IMG/VR virus record: IMGVR_UViG_3300043419_000521
Location: 1-47,557 of that record
Reading direction: 5' to 3' (one strand)
Length of the DNA stretch: 47,557 nucleotides
Origin: a virus
Below are positions 42,901 to 47,507 of the stretch, piece after piece (positions within the stretch are counted from its first letter, which is position 1; every line of letters starts with the position of its first letter). The notes beneath the pieces are model-generated. The model saw only the letters and a list, made by a program, of their open reading frames with translations, was not told where the DNA came from and searched no databases. The translations under genes were made by a program, and so were the position numbers.

Positions 42901-44911
42901 AGCACCCGTCGAAGGCAACTTCGGAAAAGGATACGAAGATAGTCCTCTGGCATCTTCGGTCACCCAGAACCCAAACAGGTACGTCCTGATAGAGTCAGGC
43001 CAAGACCATGACAGGATGAACCCCTCACAACTTCTGTTCCCATCTGCTGGCATGATTTCCAATCCGATGAACGCACATCAGTTGGACTTCAGGAACGCAC
43101 AAAGGGCTCCCGCTCCAGACGAAGATATGGCATCCTATGCTGTGCAGTACGTTGCGGCCAACACCGCACTCGGTCAGTTCGCCGCCAGTTCGATTTCTGG
43201 GCTAATCTCGCATGTTTCGAGAATGGGCGTCGTTCCTGCCCAGATTAAGGACTTGCAGGTTAGAATCGACGAACTCTCGCCTCAGGTGCCGATTAAGCCG
43301 AGCAACAACGCCCCCAGACTGACCAATACGCTTCCGTACGGAGTCGAGGACATCTACAAGCCCGTGGCTGTCACTGGCACAATCCTTCGTGCGGCCAACG
43401 CTGGCTTTGGTGCCATCACCTATTCCGACGCAAGAATGCAGGTGATGAGAGGACACTCGTTGGACATCGTACCGACCATGCTTATCGGCAGGCAGGCGAA
43501 CATGCTTACCATGTCGTCGGACAACACGTTCGCACATGTCATGGCCCAGATTTTCGTGCTCCCAGAATCCGTAAGGAGTCAGTTGCACGGAGGCCTTTTC
43601 AAGAGATTGACCGAAGTGGACAACGCCTTCTTCGTGTCCGTGTTCAGAAACGGCAACGCATTCGAGCATAACGGCGTCAGCGGAGACATCAGGTTGCACG
43701 TCACCAAGGCGGCAATTGAAGCCGCCCCGCTGATTATGGCTGACGGAATCATGCCTGCCGACATGGGTGACGTTTCCTCTTACTGGAGGGCGGTGTCTGG
43801 AGGCGAAGCCCACATCGAGGGTGCGATGGATTACATCGGAAGACCTGCCGACCCGTATGTAGGTCAGGGAGAAAGTAGCATGCTCGATGCTGACGGGAAG
43901 CCCTATAAGGCCAAGGACTTGGCCACCGACTTCTTCAAGCAGTACTACGGAAAGGTCAGCGATGGGGAGAAGAGCGACAGGCAGAGAGTAATCGACTCCG
44001 CCGTGGCCAACGCTGGCTCCTCCATGTTCTATTGGTCCGAGGCTGGAAGAGCCATGGGATATGTGTCCCAGTATGGTGCACCTTCTTGGTTCATCCAGTC
44101 CATCATGTACGGGCAGAAGCAGGCGTCCATCGACGGGTTCTCCACCGACGCATTCCAAAGACCCTTGGTCACAGTCGCCGCAGACGGGACCTACACGCTC
44201 GTTGACCCCAAGACTGGCCGTGCAATCATGGAAAAGATTAACAACCCGACCATGCTCAGGGAGGCGTTCTTCCAGAATTCCAAGTACATGGGCAGACTGC
44301 CCTACATCTCCAAGTTCCTGAGCGAGTGGTCCCCTGTCGGTGCCTATGTCACCCAAGGCCATACCCACGGCAAGACGACTGGAGAAAGCATGGTTTCGGC
44401 ACTTAGCGACGACTACAACCCCTCCGAATACAACAGGAAGGGCAACGTCCTCCCAGCGGCATTCGGAGGTGTCGTATCGAACCTAGGCAGGGAAGAGCCC
44501 AAGTCAGGCAGTTCGTTCCGAAGCCAAAACTCCAAGCCCATGGCACCCTTCGGCCCAGTGTTCAACGTGGTCGGACCGAAGGTATGGATGAAGCATGTCA
44601 ACAAGGTCAACATTTCTGACCCCGAGGCGTTGTCCCGTGCCATGTCCACCTACTTCTCGTGCGGCGGTCCTGTCCTCAGGTTCAAGCCCCGAATGCCCAC
44701 GGAGGCCCACAAGAAGGCCTTTAGGAAGAAGATTGTCGATGGCATCGCCATGCTCATGCCCTCTGGCGGTGGCAAGGGCCGTGCCGAACCCAACACCCAG
44801 ACCCTTGAGATGCTCTCCAGAATGTACAGGAACTTCAGCAAGGTCACGATGGGCCGCAAGATTCCGACCAAGGGCGAAGCCCTCGAAGACGAAGATGACT
44901 CCGCCAGATAA
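27962..44911 (+). CDS. Giant 5,649-residue protein with zincin and polyvalent-type domains
   Basis: This single open frame of 16,950 bases makes up about 36% of the genome. The N-terminal 460 residues are helical and Gly/Ala-rich, with hydrophobic patches (VVGWPASMAF; GFGMGFAWGGFSG). HEYGH at 602-606 sits in a zincin-like helix. A second module at about 2065-2140 (LGELLDHRILYAHYPSLKDV ... YYNPDADVITLG ... TILHEVQHAIQ, H2129/E2130/H2133) matches a zincin domain recurrent in giant phage proteins. Near 4620-4677, LGHVRST ... GIEEIQSDSFQ is another recurrent polyvalent-protein module. LFNMYGNLVGTF (about 1198-1209) resembles short 'yD.dGklvGtF' repeats of such proteins. Only about five cysteines were seen. 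No P-loop, polymerase or helicase motif was found. Position suggests a packaged, ejected protein; enzymatic activity is unproven. Confidence 0.9.
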   Translation: MENPLNTPPQDNTDALDRAANELFKGGGLEFSHLARPSESNDSTVGDESQLTNDDIYDFIQENRDRTFDFTTAEGRAFFNRFEEANARRNTFSFNQFKEVASRIASVPYDMVAGIIGNPLKTPGSLADGVLRDAQDLAILLAQSEDPSSPLFKFKSYITGTGTTEERIKQFNEARWWNNRANALEEGKDTILEHWVPDDYREYAKKLIDPKLANALSYIGLDAPHIIRDAFRRGGIGASAEIMKGSVRSASEFTAKSAIETQDWFSTSAAKFRNLSQKITGEVLSTAGDLASAPFAYIQEKIARGSTEIESRLGHIPAEVTNGASTMMADVGSSITKGGVEMSPVKSVLFSLGVKPLAEYASVLGREMADASMVDAAQGVVRIKPEFSGLGMMDRLALNGGRIAMSKEAQAVAKFANVVVGWPASMAFPVLKRAVGDAAYMGVLGYANARGEGASSGFGMGFAWGGFSGSLRHIHNVYNQSVAHRYIIDNFDNAQLLEIEKHSPKHAENIKEFISSIDAHGDNRVSATIRAEIMMGWAADAQTELRYRSVQDLVAEYGEANVKRQLGDLENARMARGSSLEFNGKNVIWVNKEGTTAEALGHEYGHRFLDILLQRTDGSAVDALKSFMGDGVDKGVVPDEVLATFIAHYSMKRYGYDSNWLNNPTPSFVHVDGPNALDFDPNKAENFDKSFGNLAYAKEQIRKFRQEMESDPAGMMSFQKTASGKMAMKVFENYPILERLMHETFAYSHSNNMLVRSPDIFLRNPNIKTIRYVMENWQMLNNQRLVSNLEAAGYVLKEVQKESGETVLQGIFWDDGKFISMPLLDKWGEDVMRRVLKNSDISVTTMSPERAQAFLKQAKKERFLKGGKVMTKKEVEDTITATADSIAATLDSLPDAIKPKWSLERGGTKKIKLTELTKEAWQAIEASNVYHPEEFKVLVGMVDVLKQIEAGKPVFNTFTAQYVGWSKQVVEAALGERLKGRQVPVTFRHFAPFDIELTVSKFDEMGNPLKNPRSHITIHAHDVSVLNRRKMNQWQKPEVRALFRDFGHFSETFISWFSQLSEDPSTRKPSAEFLRPEFGSNAERVRDIMYETWGGRKRNDESYINTPEGYAGGRDGPDYPIHSLRFDLMANVLKQSQIFPEAFQGQVMGLYHRHGIAYEPMRRNMMLGNFVQRELENGRRFYTDANGYEIRGEEPKLKLFNMYGNLVGTFSKMENAQKAAERDMYKKPKEELMPNMSDMGDERTPKADNEYVLNPNDVHSGSANFLIGNNGSYEFKINGASRIVRSFRLDAEKYMDDFANGFTGEAPKIKIADLVPDLSAFKKVLPSVENYYIEASPYVSWWGGVVAGIQVGTKQSILGYVSPEILRSEGGMETASFVISEALQQLVDIAEGRATARRVPWSAPDVHMRDTAASQFRAHILLSDATAALGKTPTKEEFSNYLRERSEESVERVFNRWVGKAPVRTNLIPRWIKGKQFADGSDRISYSLLNAFAQSKLNESANAPSSSDPSVTKFVTSMNDWMCGITEKFQAGDAFVIDVQGTSVVVCPPQFFDLPADMVKTADATTVVVNGQTTYPLWDFYNSVVQRLDLTHSISKFGNRETLTNQGNVSNDFFKANNLEASKLNDRPYEFPAGSGMYTAVQPDIARQASELWSGLFGENGALIVTLTPSDLPSDPNNPSLRMPRMQIGTNTLHLMSGMGRNGKDMGVTTLPQGGNISNLRGMMGRFVSSQGMDAIFDMHTELMLSGNAPFLGSFKGRLHRMYSKGEHLSTLEIASAAIGVPFDRAKDGTALGLTEYVKNLEDSGVNTADKAFVYRWALGCKMAEIGRSVLNGDNDNFHKQWTNQDYSNVLRDKATGAVIGPALTAVEFGQSMVNKGFSQMAHALASSSAGHSRSKLAKKGKKEGWGGPNSVVERALVAPSKTNPSFGKAILKAADEAMASMRANGHDPANMNRGQVHVSLRRSNMMLGGMTAKEIDMVASGALRFVKTDSGKYYKAFEFSDKDASLLTEKVGGKLHLIPFSKGGQADFDAYYKDFMRSQAPMMSTDSLKLGELLDHRILYAHYPSLKDVRVEWDYGYGAYYNPDADVITLGIDRFIGKEMHERGSPDHLDYASFGIDFERNAVETILHEVQHAIQRREQWTDSVSVKDSKLFQNAGLILLNNITGEAGRTLSTERVVNDSGRVFFTDDPSSSPTQFQNAQIIQSIIKMAGSPMHMHLRQYAYPNLIRVAEESMLGLADAHMHHPAGHMSRVNAERLSKRIADIRNKAKEAMESFKRGEIREAHAKDIVCEHVMELENLLESGIGMLSIENSPLAYRLYNGMNNSLKYMRRSMQALNAFQIISKMADSGPHGLDVGSFAAKAKEIFSTVSTMQYLSQKHEIEANLTESRSRMTQEELNSTGINPDMTRVNGLDAIKGAMEIGYAGNSIKAIGLALKNKTPIRVANLMIAGTGDSRLKPEERSNEPLKLMARGALVSWVLRTLDNELQRLNAVAFYGRGWEIGKDGVPRLAFRQGVIRVKGNRVQSLDRTRNLLHGEFDNASVQGHGEGSLGIYNAIAKDGQTTVTLEDIARIIDGIVVSESELITPTEAMDIITRDDFPSVVKAKDLPEILKSRGISEDGLLLSNAALFSQVDLTDFPETLTKGELVDLISIAHRQLVHERTATRSMGVGALMKAKFDVENATPKKLISSVDAAFKGNSYYSTNDPVRNFIDTLVGREAMPEQFGTIFQHINTSVGSYGKNRFGLLNIDFATGRAVFIPRKPDWVEDAVWAKLTDKWANKGYLDAGYFGAKQSLADTDAERLMRTAIEQQAELLNRRIARKMFLIKPFYQKIIEKLSSGTEGMDPSQADQLMAVKFSLLDEASLAMIEPDLAGFRTHSVNGVGTQSHRSFGSSMSMYESHTDPRSMEASRTHNQIGIAPAIYASGYSPEVRDAFVELQTLMPMVGFTSESTIRAGSISNTDFKIGQREFSFYGLIDDIGERRFHSDINIQDNLMSVTTSAYATKSLAEKVLNELSDQEAEVAGLDKMRFLIKISSQAATLAQSATLLIGDAQNSSRDYVHRNVQKIGDGSSVSTGFIQELALLRGYRGADGGLVLQENLVADTSSALTHKRNMELPIWNNQLSPSGVGSRSYNIPAVKASVLKDLAARSIIFGAINDGSGNVTRPMSYIGPLSDLAATIVQTQQGGTFSERGVLIDSARPYTSGIHALHSALYLTSWEKGIGVTQPLTADSDFYKLWAQPSQSNTFNSQHDGGHTIESYAIGIAPFLAVAMSEKVPVVKNGKLVVGDILSVEQRALLKAARDAYRGHDFSVRFTPEMDAARKAFFETLDSKQISAIISHLTSSNSNYGILTMLGVMNAYQHIKRLPEAPNLSQKIGNEARAELNRQLDFYLTEGRYVTEMGVNERDYVNSIYNKGVSPSWIGQMASAVFSDPITQNALLAAWSVMDSSARAYVPDMTDGNPSKDRPHSSLMTYMSPMAYRSQSPTFSASNTAVGSYFTGQINHPERTHSIMAGDTNIVQQRELQIPAVGFSGEQMGLAEALFKVYDPASNDPVVFAIEGDEAQPSQSPDSLLGVHKADAGFRGSEISQTFIRKNVVNSIIAQAKKMGTDKVSIEPARFRLSGRAITSKSMKSHETEGGSSGIKFKAHAQGVSALFAGLPFVPDRDNGTTQYDTFAENMPYMTNPMAGFAWKRLEDGRLVINITGDHAGYKAGYLGRQYTPQEERRKIPIGFSLQESLGYDPYTGDISPPNIHMALFGNMNTSSYSAEPAGMNQAFSIGGESWRKQLIKSARARIAKGDSIRTRYEGVDVNKSGIPFRSSGQSVAFEKMMSSDDAHNDGEAVNLAYSILGHRTGHQYASITLPANATPEVIRSVLNNVFIGGSMSNLMRILAGQSQSTGLLIPPLGDGASIFGGMTASSGSLGPQYHRGGGNSSRLAALMKDSAGSSLLDSADIEEILRKNPEATSEYSQILDVEEHKNAFSRRAALVLGRNPRLLGDIEKVAELAIQSDHGFSIPDAERHITKNGDTTLAIELMFPNRKDLLKFAWDGKEENGVSIVHRGPKAKPTGYFVTYDFQTGIDQYGNPITTKKVVPVKTLAEAESIRAQFGVKASKAIMAQALVAAGMDAPQIKQGVTNPDSNVDFSVQSGRFLRENESGLAMVNSKSYYVGDFDKSMTSTEANAVSQALSTGSVLQTQLPPVQVRSANLMIGSRDARELEGLLRRKLTFGNGSGPVEFSSKLMKVVAYGKRKSGRDLYPDSMTGAEWYKFIRENAVSKDEMRMTGIVYLLHDNMNTPLTRQDLAEFIYTVYPRTSRQIRRSNNNPILSENRNIKAGSLSGFYNLPFIDDVQAKEDFVVNTHLDNLQKVAKLIEDKLNVEETHADAQALSAALQKSLEFTIAEMGMPPDLITGSLMDSIEAMRNLYKNTTETSATKEGFFGETRGVRPAQLEYVMRDAIWGRLADQYKTIETFLGELGFINPYEIEYSNQTRETNPLNPTSGEDTPSSLNTGVGVFKSVSSATPYPSASQQNLYFHGGNYHASYATFTGFYQSSPQFVEVTNVRLLEESRRAKETLKDRMNHSDSPEQKKKIQSIIDTIERVEAVRKLVGGNVADFSHYDNNDPGTFQLGHVRSTETVLSGEYGIANHTEPAFHGEDAVSGFKYAPEAVIGIEEIQSDSFQYHTFGDPNVAEKSLPDTFEQIEGLKKSGDLAKLVEAKKRLEASVKDAQTLINQNLRYQMMNARGDNRMNTMFLMKNLSILSPIELYMLKDSLMLKETGRTMQVPEHYRPYIGKETIPVYAHPDLQDYRTGRIHENEEAGRMAVQVGRRLAVQINNLAHGDLMAALIPKSFMGYVFENDSFSYREDASNRPQPTPSFVFMVYAAQDPEVISKSLHITESNNAMVGATDVDWDAVAARTIDRIESMRESVLSGDALEQQHLRDYAGPKASRLAKAKFFDNLIATYRERLESPRNQMLMPEVQPDGAPVEGNFGKGYEDSPLASSVTQNPNRYVLIESGQDHDRMNPSQLLFPSAGMISNPMNAHQLDFRNAQRAPAPDEDMASYAVQYVAANTALGQFAASSISGLISHVSRMGVVPAQIKDLQVRIDELSPQVPIKPSNNAPRLTNTLPYGVEDIYKPVAVTGTILRAANAGFGAITYSDARMQVMRGHSLDIVPTMLIGRQANMLTMSSDNTFAHVMAQIFVLPESVRSQLHGGLFKRLTEVDNAFFVSVFRNGNAFEHNGVSGDIRLHVTKAAIEAAPLIMADGIMPADMGDVSSYWRAVSGGEAHIEGAMDYIGRPADPYVGQGESSMLDADGKPYKAKDLATDFFKQYYGKVSDGEKSDRQRVIDSAVANAGSSMFYWSEAGRAMGYVSQYGAPSWFIQSIMYGQKQASIDGFSTDAFQRPLVTVAADGTYTLVDPKTGRAIMEKINNPTMLREAFFQNSKYMGRLPYISKFLSEWSPVGAYVTQGHTHGKTTGESMVSALSDDYNPSEYNRKGNVLPAAFGGVVSNLGREEPKSGSSFRSQNSKPMAPFGPVFNVVGPKVWMKHVNKVNISDPEALSRAMSTYFSCGGPVLRFKPRMPTEAHKKAFRKKIVDGIAMLMPSGGGKGRAEPNTQTLEMLSRMYRNFSKVTMGRKIPTKGEALEDEDDSAR

Positions 44912-45224
44912 CAACCTACTACAGACCGCCGAAGAGTTGAAGAAAGGTGGGTGGATTGTAGCCATGCTCGGGGCCTTGGGTGCCCTATGCAGGTTGCTTT
45001 TGGCCAAGGAGGATGTTCCTTGGTGGCTATGGGTAAGACGAATCATCGCAGGCGGAATCGTAGGGGTGCTGTGCTACTTCGCCGTCCACGGAAAGGTGGA
45101 GCCTCTGTACGAGGCCATCATCTATTCCTGTTGCGGCTCAGCCACGCCTGAACTCATACAACTTGTCTTGAGGGTCTTGAACGGCTCTAATCCTCTCCAT
45201 GGAAAAAATCAAAGAAATCGCTAA
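44895..45224 (+). CDS. Holin (LydA-like)
   Basis: This encodes 109 residues from MTPPDNNLLQ, overlapping the end of the giant gene by 17 nt. There are three hydrophobic segments (about 20-36 WIVAMLGALGALCRLLL, 46-65 and 70-84) with WVRRIIAGGIVGVL between, then GSATPELIQLVLRVL. This matches the 'GGlG.l.R.l......rr...g..vG' layout of LydA-type phage holins. It would open the inner membrane at lysis. It is followed by membrane and spanin-like genes, forming a lysis cassette without the endolysin. Confidence 0.8.
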   Translation: MTPPDNNLLQTAEELKKGGWIVAMLGALGALCRLLLAKEDVPWWLWVRRIIAGGIVGVLCYFAVHGKVEPLYEAIIYSCCGSATPELIQLVLRVLNGSNPLHGKNQRNR

Positions 45225-45303
45225 CTACCTATGGGCCAATCACACTATCAGATGGTTCGCCATCGGGTTTGTTGCTGGGCTGGTTTTGTCTGCCTTGCTC
45301 TGA
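45199..45303 (+). CDS. Single-pass membrane micropeptide overlapping lysis genes
   Basis: This encodes 34 residues, MEKIKEIANYLWANHTIRW then FAIGFVAGLVLSALL. It has an amphipathic or charged N-terminus and one C-terminal membrane segment. It overlaps the holin 3' end and, in a different frame, the 5' end of the spanin-like lipoprotein gene. Out-of-frame nesting of a small membrane peptide next to a holin is common in lysis cassettes. It may be a holin regulator, but the function is not shown. Confidence 0.6.
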   Translation: MEKIKEIANYLWANHTIRWFAIGFVAGLVLSALL

Positions 45304-45986
45304 TTGGTTGCTCCACCAAGCCCTTGCCCCCCGTGGTCAAGGTCGTGGACAACCCAGAGAAGGACAAGTACATCACCCGCATCGAGAACGAGGCATCGGA
45401 GGCGTCTGCGGCCCTTAAAGTGGCCAAGGATGGCACCTCCATGCCTCACGCCAAGTTAGTCGAACTCACCATCACCAGACTGGACGGAATCAAGCCATCC
45501 ACCCAGAAGCAGGTGGACGCCTTCAAGTCAGCCCTGACCAGTTCCAAGGAACTCAAGAAAGCCGAGGACAAGGCCAACAAGGTGGAGGAAGAAACCAACG
45601 AACTGTGGACCATGGTGGATATGGTGCAGTTGGAGAACCTGTCGCTCAAGGAGGAGAACGAAGCCATCCGCAAGGACAAGGCGTTCTCTGAACTCAGAGC
45701 CCAGTGCTTCACCCTCGGCTCATGGTTCGCCATCGCCAGCGTCCTGCTGTTGATTGGCTCCAGCGTACTTGGCCTGAGCAAGAAGAACGGGCTCACCTTG
45801 CTGGCTACGTCGGCGTTCTTCTTTGCATGCCCTTTCATCATTCAGGACGTGGTTGAGTCCCTTTGGTTCAAGATTGGCGTCGGCGTACTCATCGGAATCG
45901 GTGCCTTGCTTTTCCTCGTGGAAGCGTACCAGCATCACAAAGCGGTCAGCGGACGCTTGACCCGTGATGAAGGTAAGCCATCCTGA
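45231..45986 (+). CDS. Spanin-like lipoprotein with C-terminal membrane segments
   Basis: This encodes 251 residues (244 if started at 45252). A signal peptide MVRHRVCCWAGFVCLALIGC ends in a lipobox LIGC, with lipidated Cys27 from the first ATG. The periplasmic part has a coiled coil (KKAEDKANKVEEETNELW ... LENLSLKEENEAIRKD). Near the C-terminus are three hydrophobic segments (WFAIASVLLLIGSSVLGL, LLATSAFFFACPFII, IGVGVLIGIGALLFLV). A lipid anchor plus C-terminal membrane anchor is the plan of unimolecular spanins, which fuse the envelope membranes. Three segments instead of one is unusual. Confidence 0.65.
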   Translation: MGQSHYQMVRHRVCCWAGFVCLALIGCSTKPLPPVVKVVDNPEKDKYITRIENEASEASAALKVAKDGTSMPHAKLVELTITRLDGIKPSTQKQVDAFKSALTSSKELKKAEDKANKVEEETNELWTMVDMVQLENLSLKEENEAIRKDKAFSELRAQCFTLGSWFAIASVLLLIGSSVLGLSKKNGLTLLATSAFFFACPFIIQDVVESLWFKIGVGVLIGIGALLFLVEAYQHHKAVSGRLTRDEGKPS

Positions 45987-46173
45987 GGCTGTTGGTATTC
46001 ATGTGTCGTGAGGGTGCCGAGAGGTTAAATGGGGGTCACAGTTGGTTCTGTCCCTACAGCCCTATAGACGCAAAAAAGGGAGTCCGAAGACTCCCGTGTT
46101 AACAAGGCTTTGGCTTATTAACGCCAAACCGCTTTCGCTTTAATTACGCTTCGGCTTATTAAAGCCAGTCGCC
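45987..46173. other. Convergent intergenic region with hairpins and a short repeat
   Basis: This separates the ends of the rightward and leftward blocks. It holds the leftward terminator at 46072-46095 and two imperfect copies of GGCTTATTAA-CGCCA / GGCTTATTAA-AGCCA (46112-46126 and 46152-46166). Each can form a short hairpin (TTGGC/GCCAA and GGCTT/AAGCC). No gene is seen. Confidence 0.5.
46072..46095 (-). terminator. Rho-independent terminator of the leftward operon
   Basis: On the minus strand GGGAGTC-UUCG-GACTCCC (46095-46078) is followed by UUUUUU (46077-46072): a 7-bp stem with a C(UUCG)G tetraloop and a U6 tract. It lies about 80 nt after the stop of the last leftward gene (46174) and ends the whole leftward block. 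On the plus strand the stem lacks a U-tract. Confidence 0.9.
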
Positions 46174-46494
46174 TTACTTGAGGGCGAGAGCGGCGTTGAA
46201 GGCCTTGTAGGCCACCGCAATCTGCTCAGCGTAGTGCTTGTCCTTGGCCTTGGAGCCGTAGGCAAAGCCGCCGCCGATTTCGCAGGAGGCGATATCACGT
46301 TCCTTGATGTAGGAACGGAAAGCGACCTCACGGACGATTGCGGTACGGATGAAGTCGGAACGGCTGATACCTTCAGCGGTGGCGAGGACATCGACATCAG
46401 CGGCCAAGTCTTTGGAGACATTGGTGCAGATGATGGTCTTGCCGATGACAGTCTTCACTGCCCCGAACTTCCTGTTGTGGGTTCTTTGTTTCAT
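46174..46494 (-). CDS. Ribbon-helix-helix DNA-binding protein
   Basis: This encodes 106 residues. KTIICTNVSKDLAADVDVLATAEGISRSDFIRTAIVREV (about 19-57) reads as a ribbon (TIICTNVS), a helix, a turn GIS and a second helix starting RSDFIR, the Arc/CopG-type fold. The C-terminal half (AKDKHYAEQIAVAYKAFNAAL) is helical. It probably regulates phage transcription. It is the last leftward gene, has the leader CCACCCACACACACATG, and lies just after tRNA-Arg(UCU). Confidence 0.75.
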   Translation of the reverse strand: MKQRTHNRKFGAVKTVIGKTIICTNVSKDLAADVDVLATAEGISRSDFIRTAIVREVAFRSYIKERDIASCEIGGGFAYGSKAKDKHYAEQIAVAYKAFNAALALK

Positions 46495-46513
46495 GTGTGT
46501 GTGGGTGGAAAAT

Positions 46514-46585
46514 TGCTCCCTCTAGGAATCGAACCTAGATTCACTGCTTAGAAGGCAGTTGTTCTATCCGTTGAACTAAGGGAGC
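46514..46585 (-). tRNA. tRNA-Arg (anticodon UCU)
   Basis: The minus-strand cloverleaf has acceptor GCTCCCT/AGGGAGC, a D arm GTTC/GAAC, anticodon stem ACTGC/GCAGT with loop CTTCTAA, and T arm CTAGG-TTCGATT-CCTAG. The anticodon TCT reads AGA and, by wobble, AGG. CCA is not encoded, in contrast to tRNA-Arg(ACG). It lies between the ERF and ribbon-helix-helix genes in the leftward transcript. AGA/AGG dominate arginine coding in the sampled part of the giant late gene, which gives this tRNA an obvious purpose (inference). Confidence 0.95.
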
Positions 46586-46591
46586 AAAGGA

Positions 46592-47332
46592 TTAGAACGG
46601 AACGTCGTCGCTGGTGGGCTCGCTGGCCTGACCCTTGGCGTTCTGGATGGCGTCCAGAGCGGCACGGAGTGCGATGTCCTGAGGGCTGGGAGGCTGGTCC
46701 TTGTAACCCTTGGGCTGGAACTCCTTGATGTACCACTCCAGCGAATTGCTGGGCAGTTCGAAGAGGGCCTTGCCCTTATTCTTGCCGAAGTGGAGGACAG
46801 TCCTCATGGCGTCTCCGACAGTCTCGGGGTCCTTGGCGACGGCCTGAGGCTTGGCAACGGCTTTAGGGGCAGAAGCGGCTACAGGGTTGGGAATGTACTT
46901 GGGAGCGGGAGCCTTGGAGGCTCTGTCCGCTTCTGCGTCATCATCAGCCGTAGCCAGATTTGCAACGGAGGCGATGGCGTACCTTCTCAAATAAGAGAAA
47001 AGCGAACCAGCATCCTGACCCTTGAACTTGTCCTTATCGACGGGCAGTTCGCAGGTGTAACCCATCTGGCCGCCGCTCTTGTGGACGATGCAGGTACGGA
47101 TGCCTACGGATTCAGCCGAGCCGATGGGGAACTGGATGATGGCCAGACCATGCTTGGCGAAGATTGCCTTGGTGGCCGCAATATGGGCACTCAAGGTTGC
47201 GTAGGACGAGTGGTGAAACGGGTTCTCCGCATCGGGGCTCACGTCCCTAGTTTCACTGCATGCGGCCACTAGTGCGGCGGCGAGTTCGGGCCTGATGTCG
47301 TACACGTAGGTAGGATTAGTTGGATTGCTCAT
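46592..47332 (-). CDS. erf: ERF single-strand annealing protein with extra C-terminal module
   Basis: This encodes 246 residues. Residues 1-135 match the ERF superfamily: NPFHHSSYATLSAHI (37-51), FAKHGLAIIQFP (58-69) and SLFSYLRRYAIASVANLATADDDAEAD (110-136). After a Pro/Ala/Lys linker, residues 176-230 (RTVLHFGKNKGKALFELPSNSLEWYIKEF) resemble the small module found at the C-terminus of exonuclease X and in related proteins. The protein ends TSDDVPF, like the acidic tip of SSB (DDIPF). It would anneal ssDNA made by the RecE-like nuclease. Confidence 0.88.
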   Translation of the reverse strand: MSNPTNPTYVYDIRPELAAALVAACSETRDVSPDAENPFHHSSYATLSAHIAATKAIFAKHGLAIIQFPIGSAESVGIRTCIVHKSGGQMGYTCELPVDKDKFKGQDAGSLFSYLRRYAIASVANLATADDDAEADRASKAPAPKYIPNPVAASAPKAVAKPQAVAKDPETVGDAMRTVLHFGKNKGKALFELPSNSLEWYIKEFQPKGYKDQPPSPQDIALRAALDAIQNAKGQASEPTSDDVPF

Positions 47333-47507
47333 TGTTGGTGGAATTGATGTTGATGGTCGGGTTCTTCTCGTTGAGGAACTGAGTGACGACGAGACGGCAG
47401 AGCGAGGCTCTGGTCAGGTCCCAGTTCTTGGCGAGGGCGTCCAGACGTTTGGCGTTCTCAGTCGGGACTTTAATCCAGATGAGGCGGTGGGTTTTGTTAT
47501 CTTTCAT
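47316..47507 (-). CDS. Ribbon-helix-helix protein (Arc-like)
   Basis: This encodes 63 residues. RLIWIKVPTENAKRLDALAKNWDLTRASLCRLVVTQFLN (8-46) is a ribbon-helix-helix: strand WIKVP, helix ENAKRLDALAKN, then the second helix from LTRASLCRLVV. The tail is Asn-rich. It probably autoregulates or controls the leftward genes. The 3' end overlaps the ERF start by 17 nt. The 5' part lies in the 127-bp terminal overlap and is duplicated at 1-77. Confidence 0.78.
   Translation of the reverse strand: MKDNKTHRLIWIKVPTENAKRLDALAKNWDLTRASLCRLVVTQFLNEKNPTININSTNNEQSN

Noticed and set aside
43202-44368. A 388-codon open frame antisense to the giant gene (and similar ones at 38120-39079, 28898-29779 and 34289-35143)
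   Set aside because: These long antisense frames arise from GNN-rich codons on the sense strand; none has a recognisable domain or the CA-rich start context.
27962-44911. The giant protein as a tape-measure protein
   Set aside because: No tail-tube, sheath or baseplate genes exist, the length would imply a tail of several hundred nanometres, and the sequence is globular with zincin motifs rather than a long coiled coil.
46009-46060. A D-arm-like stretch (GGTGCCGAGAGGTTAAATGG) suggesting a third, Ser/Leu-type tRNA
   Set aside because: No matching acceptor, anticodon or T stems can be drawn; only a bulged local hairpin is present.
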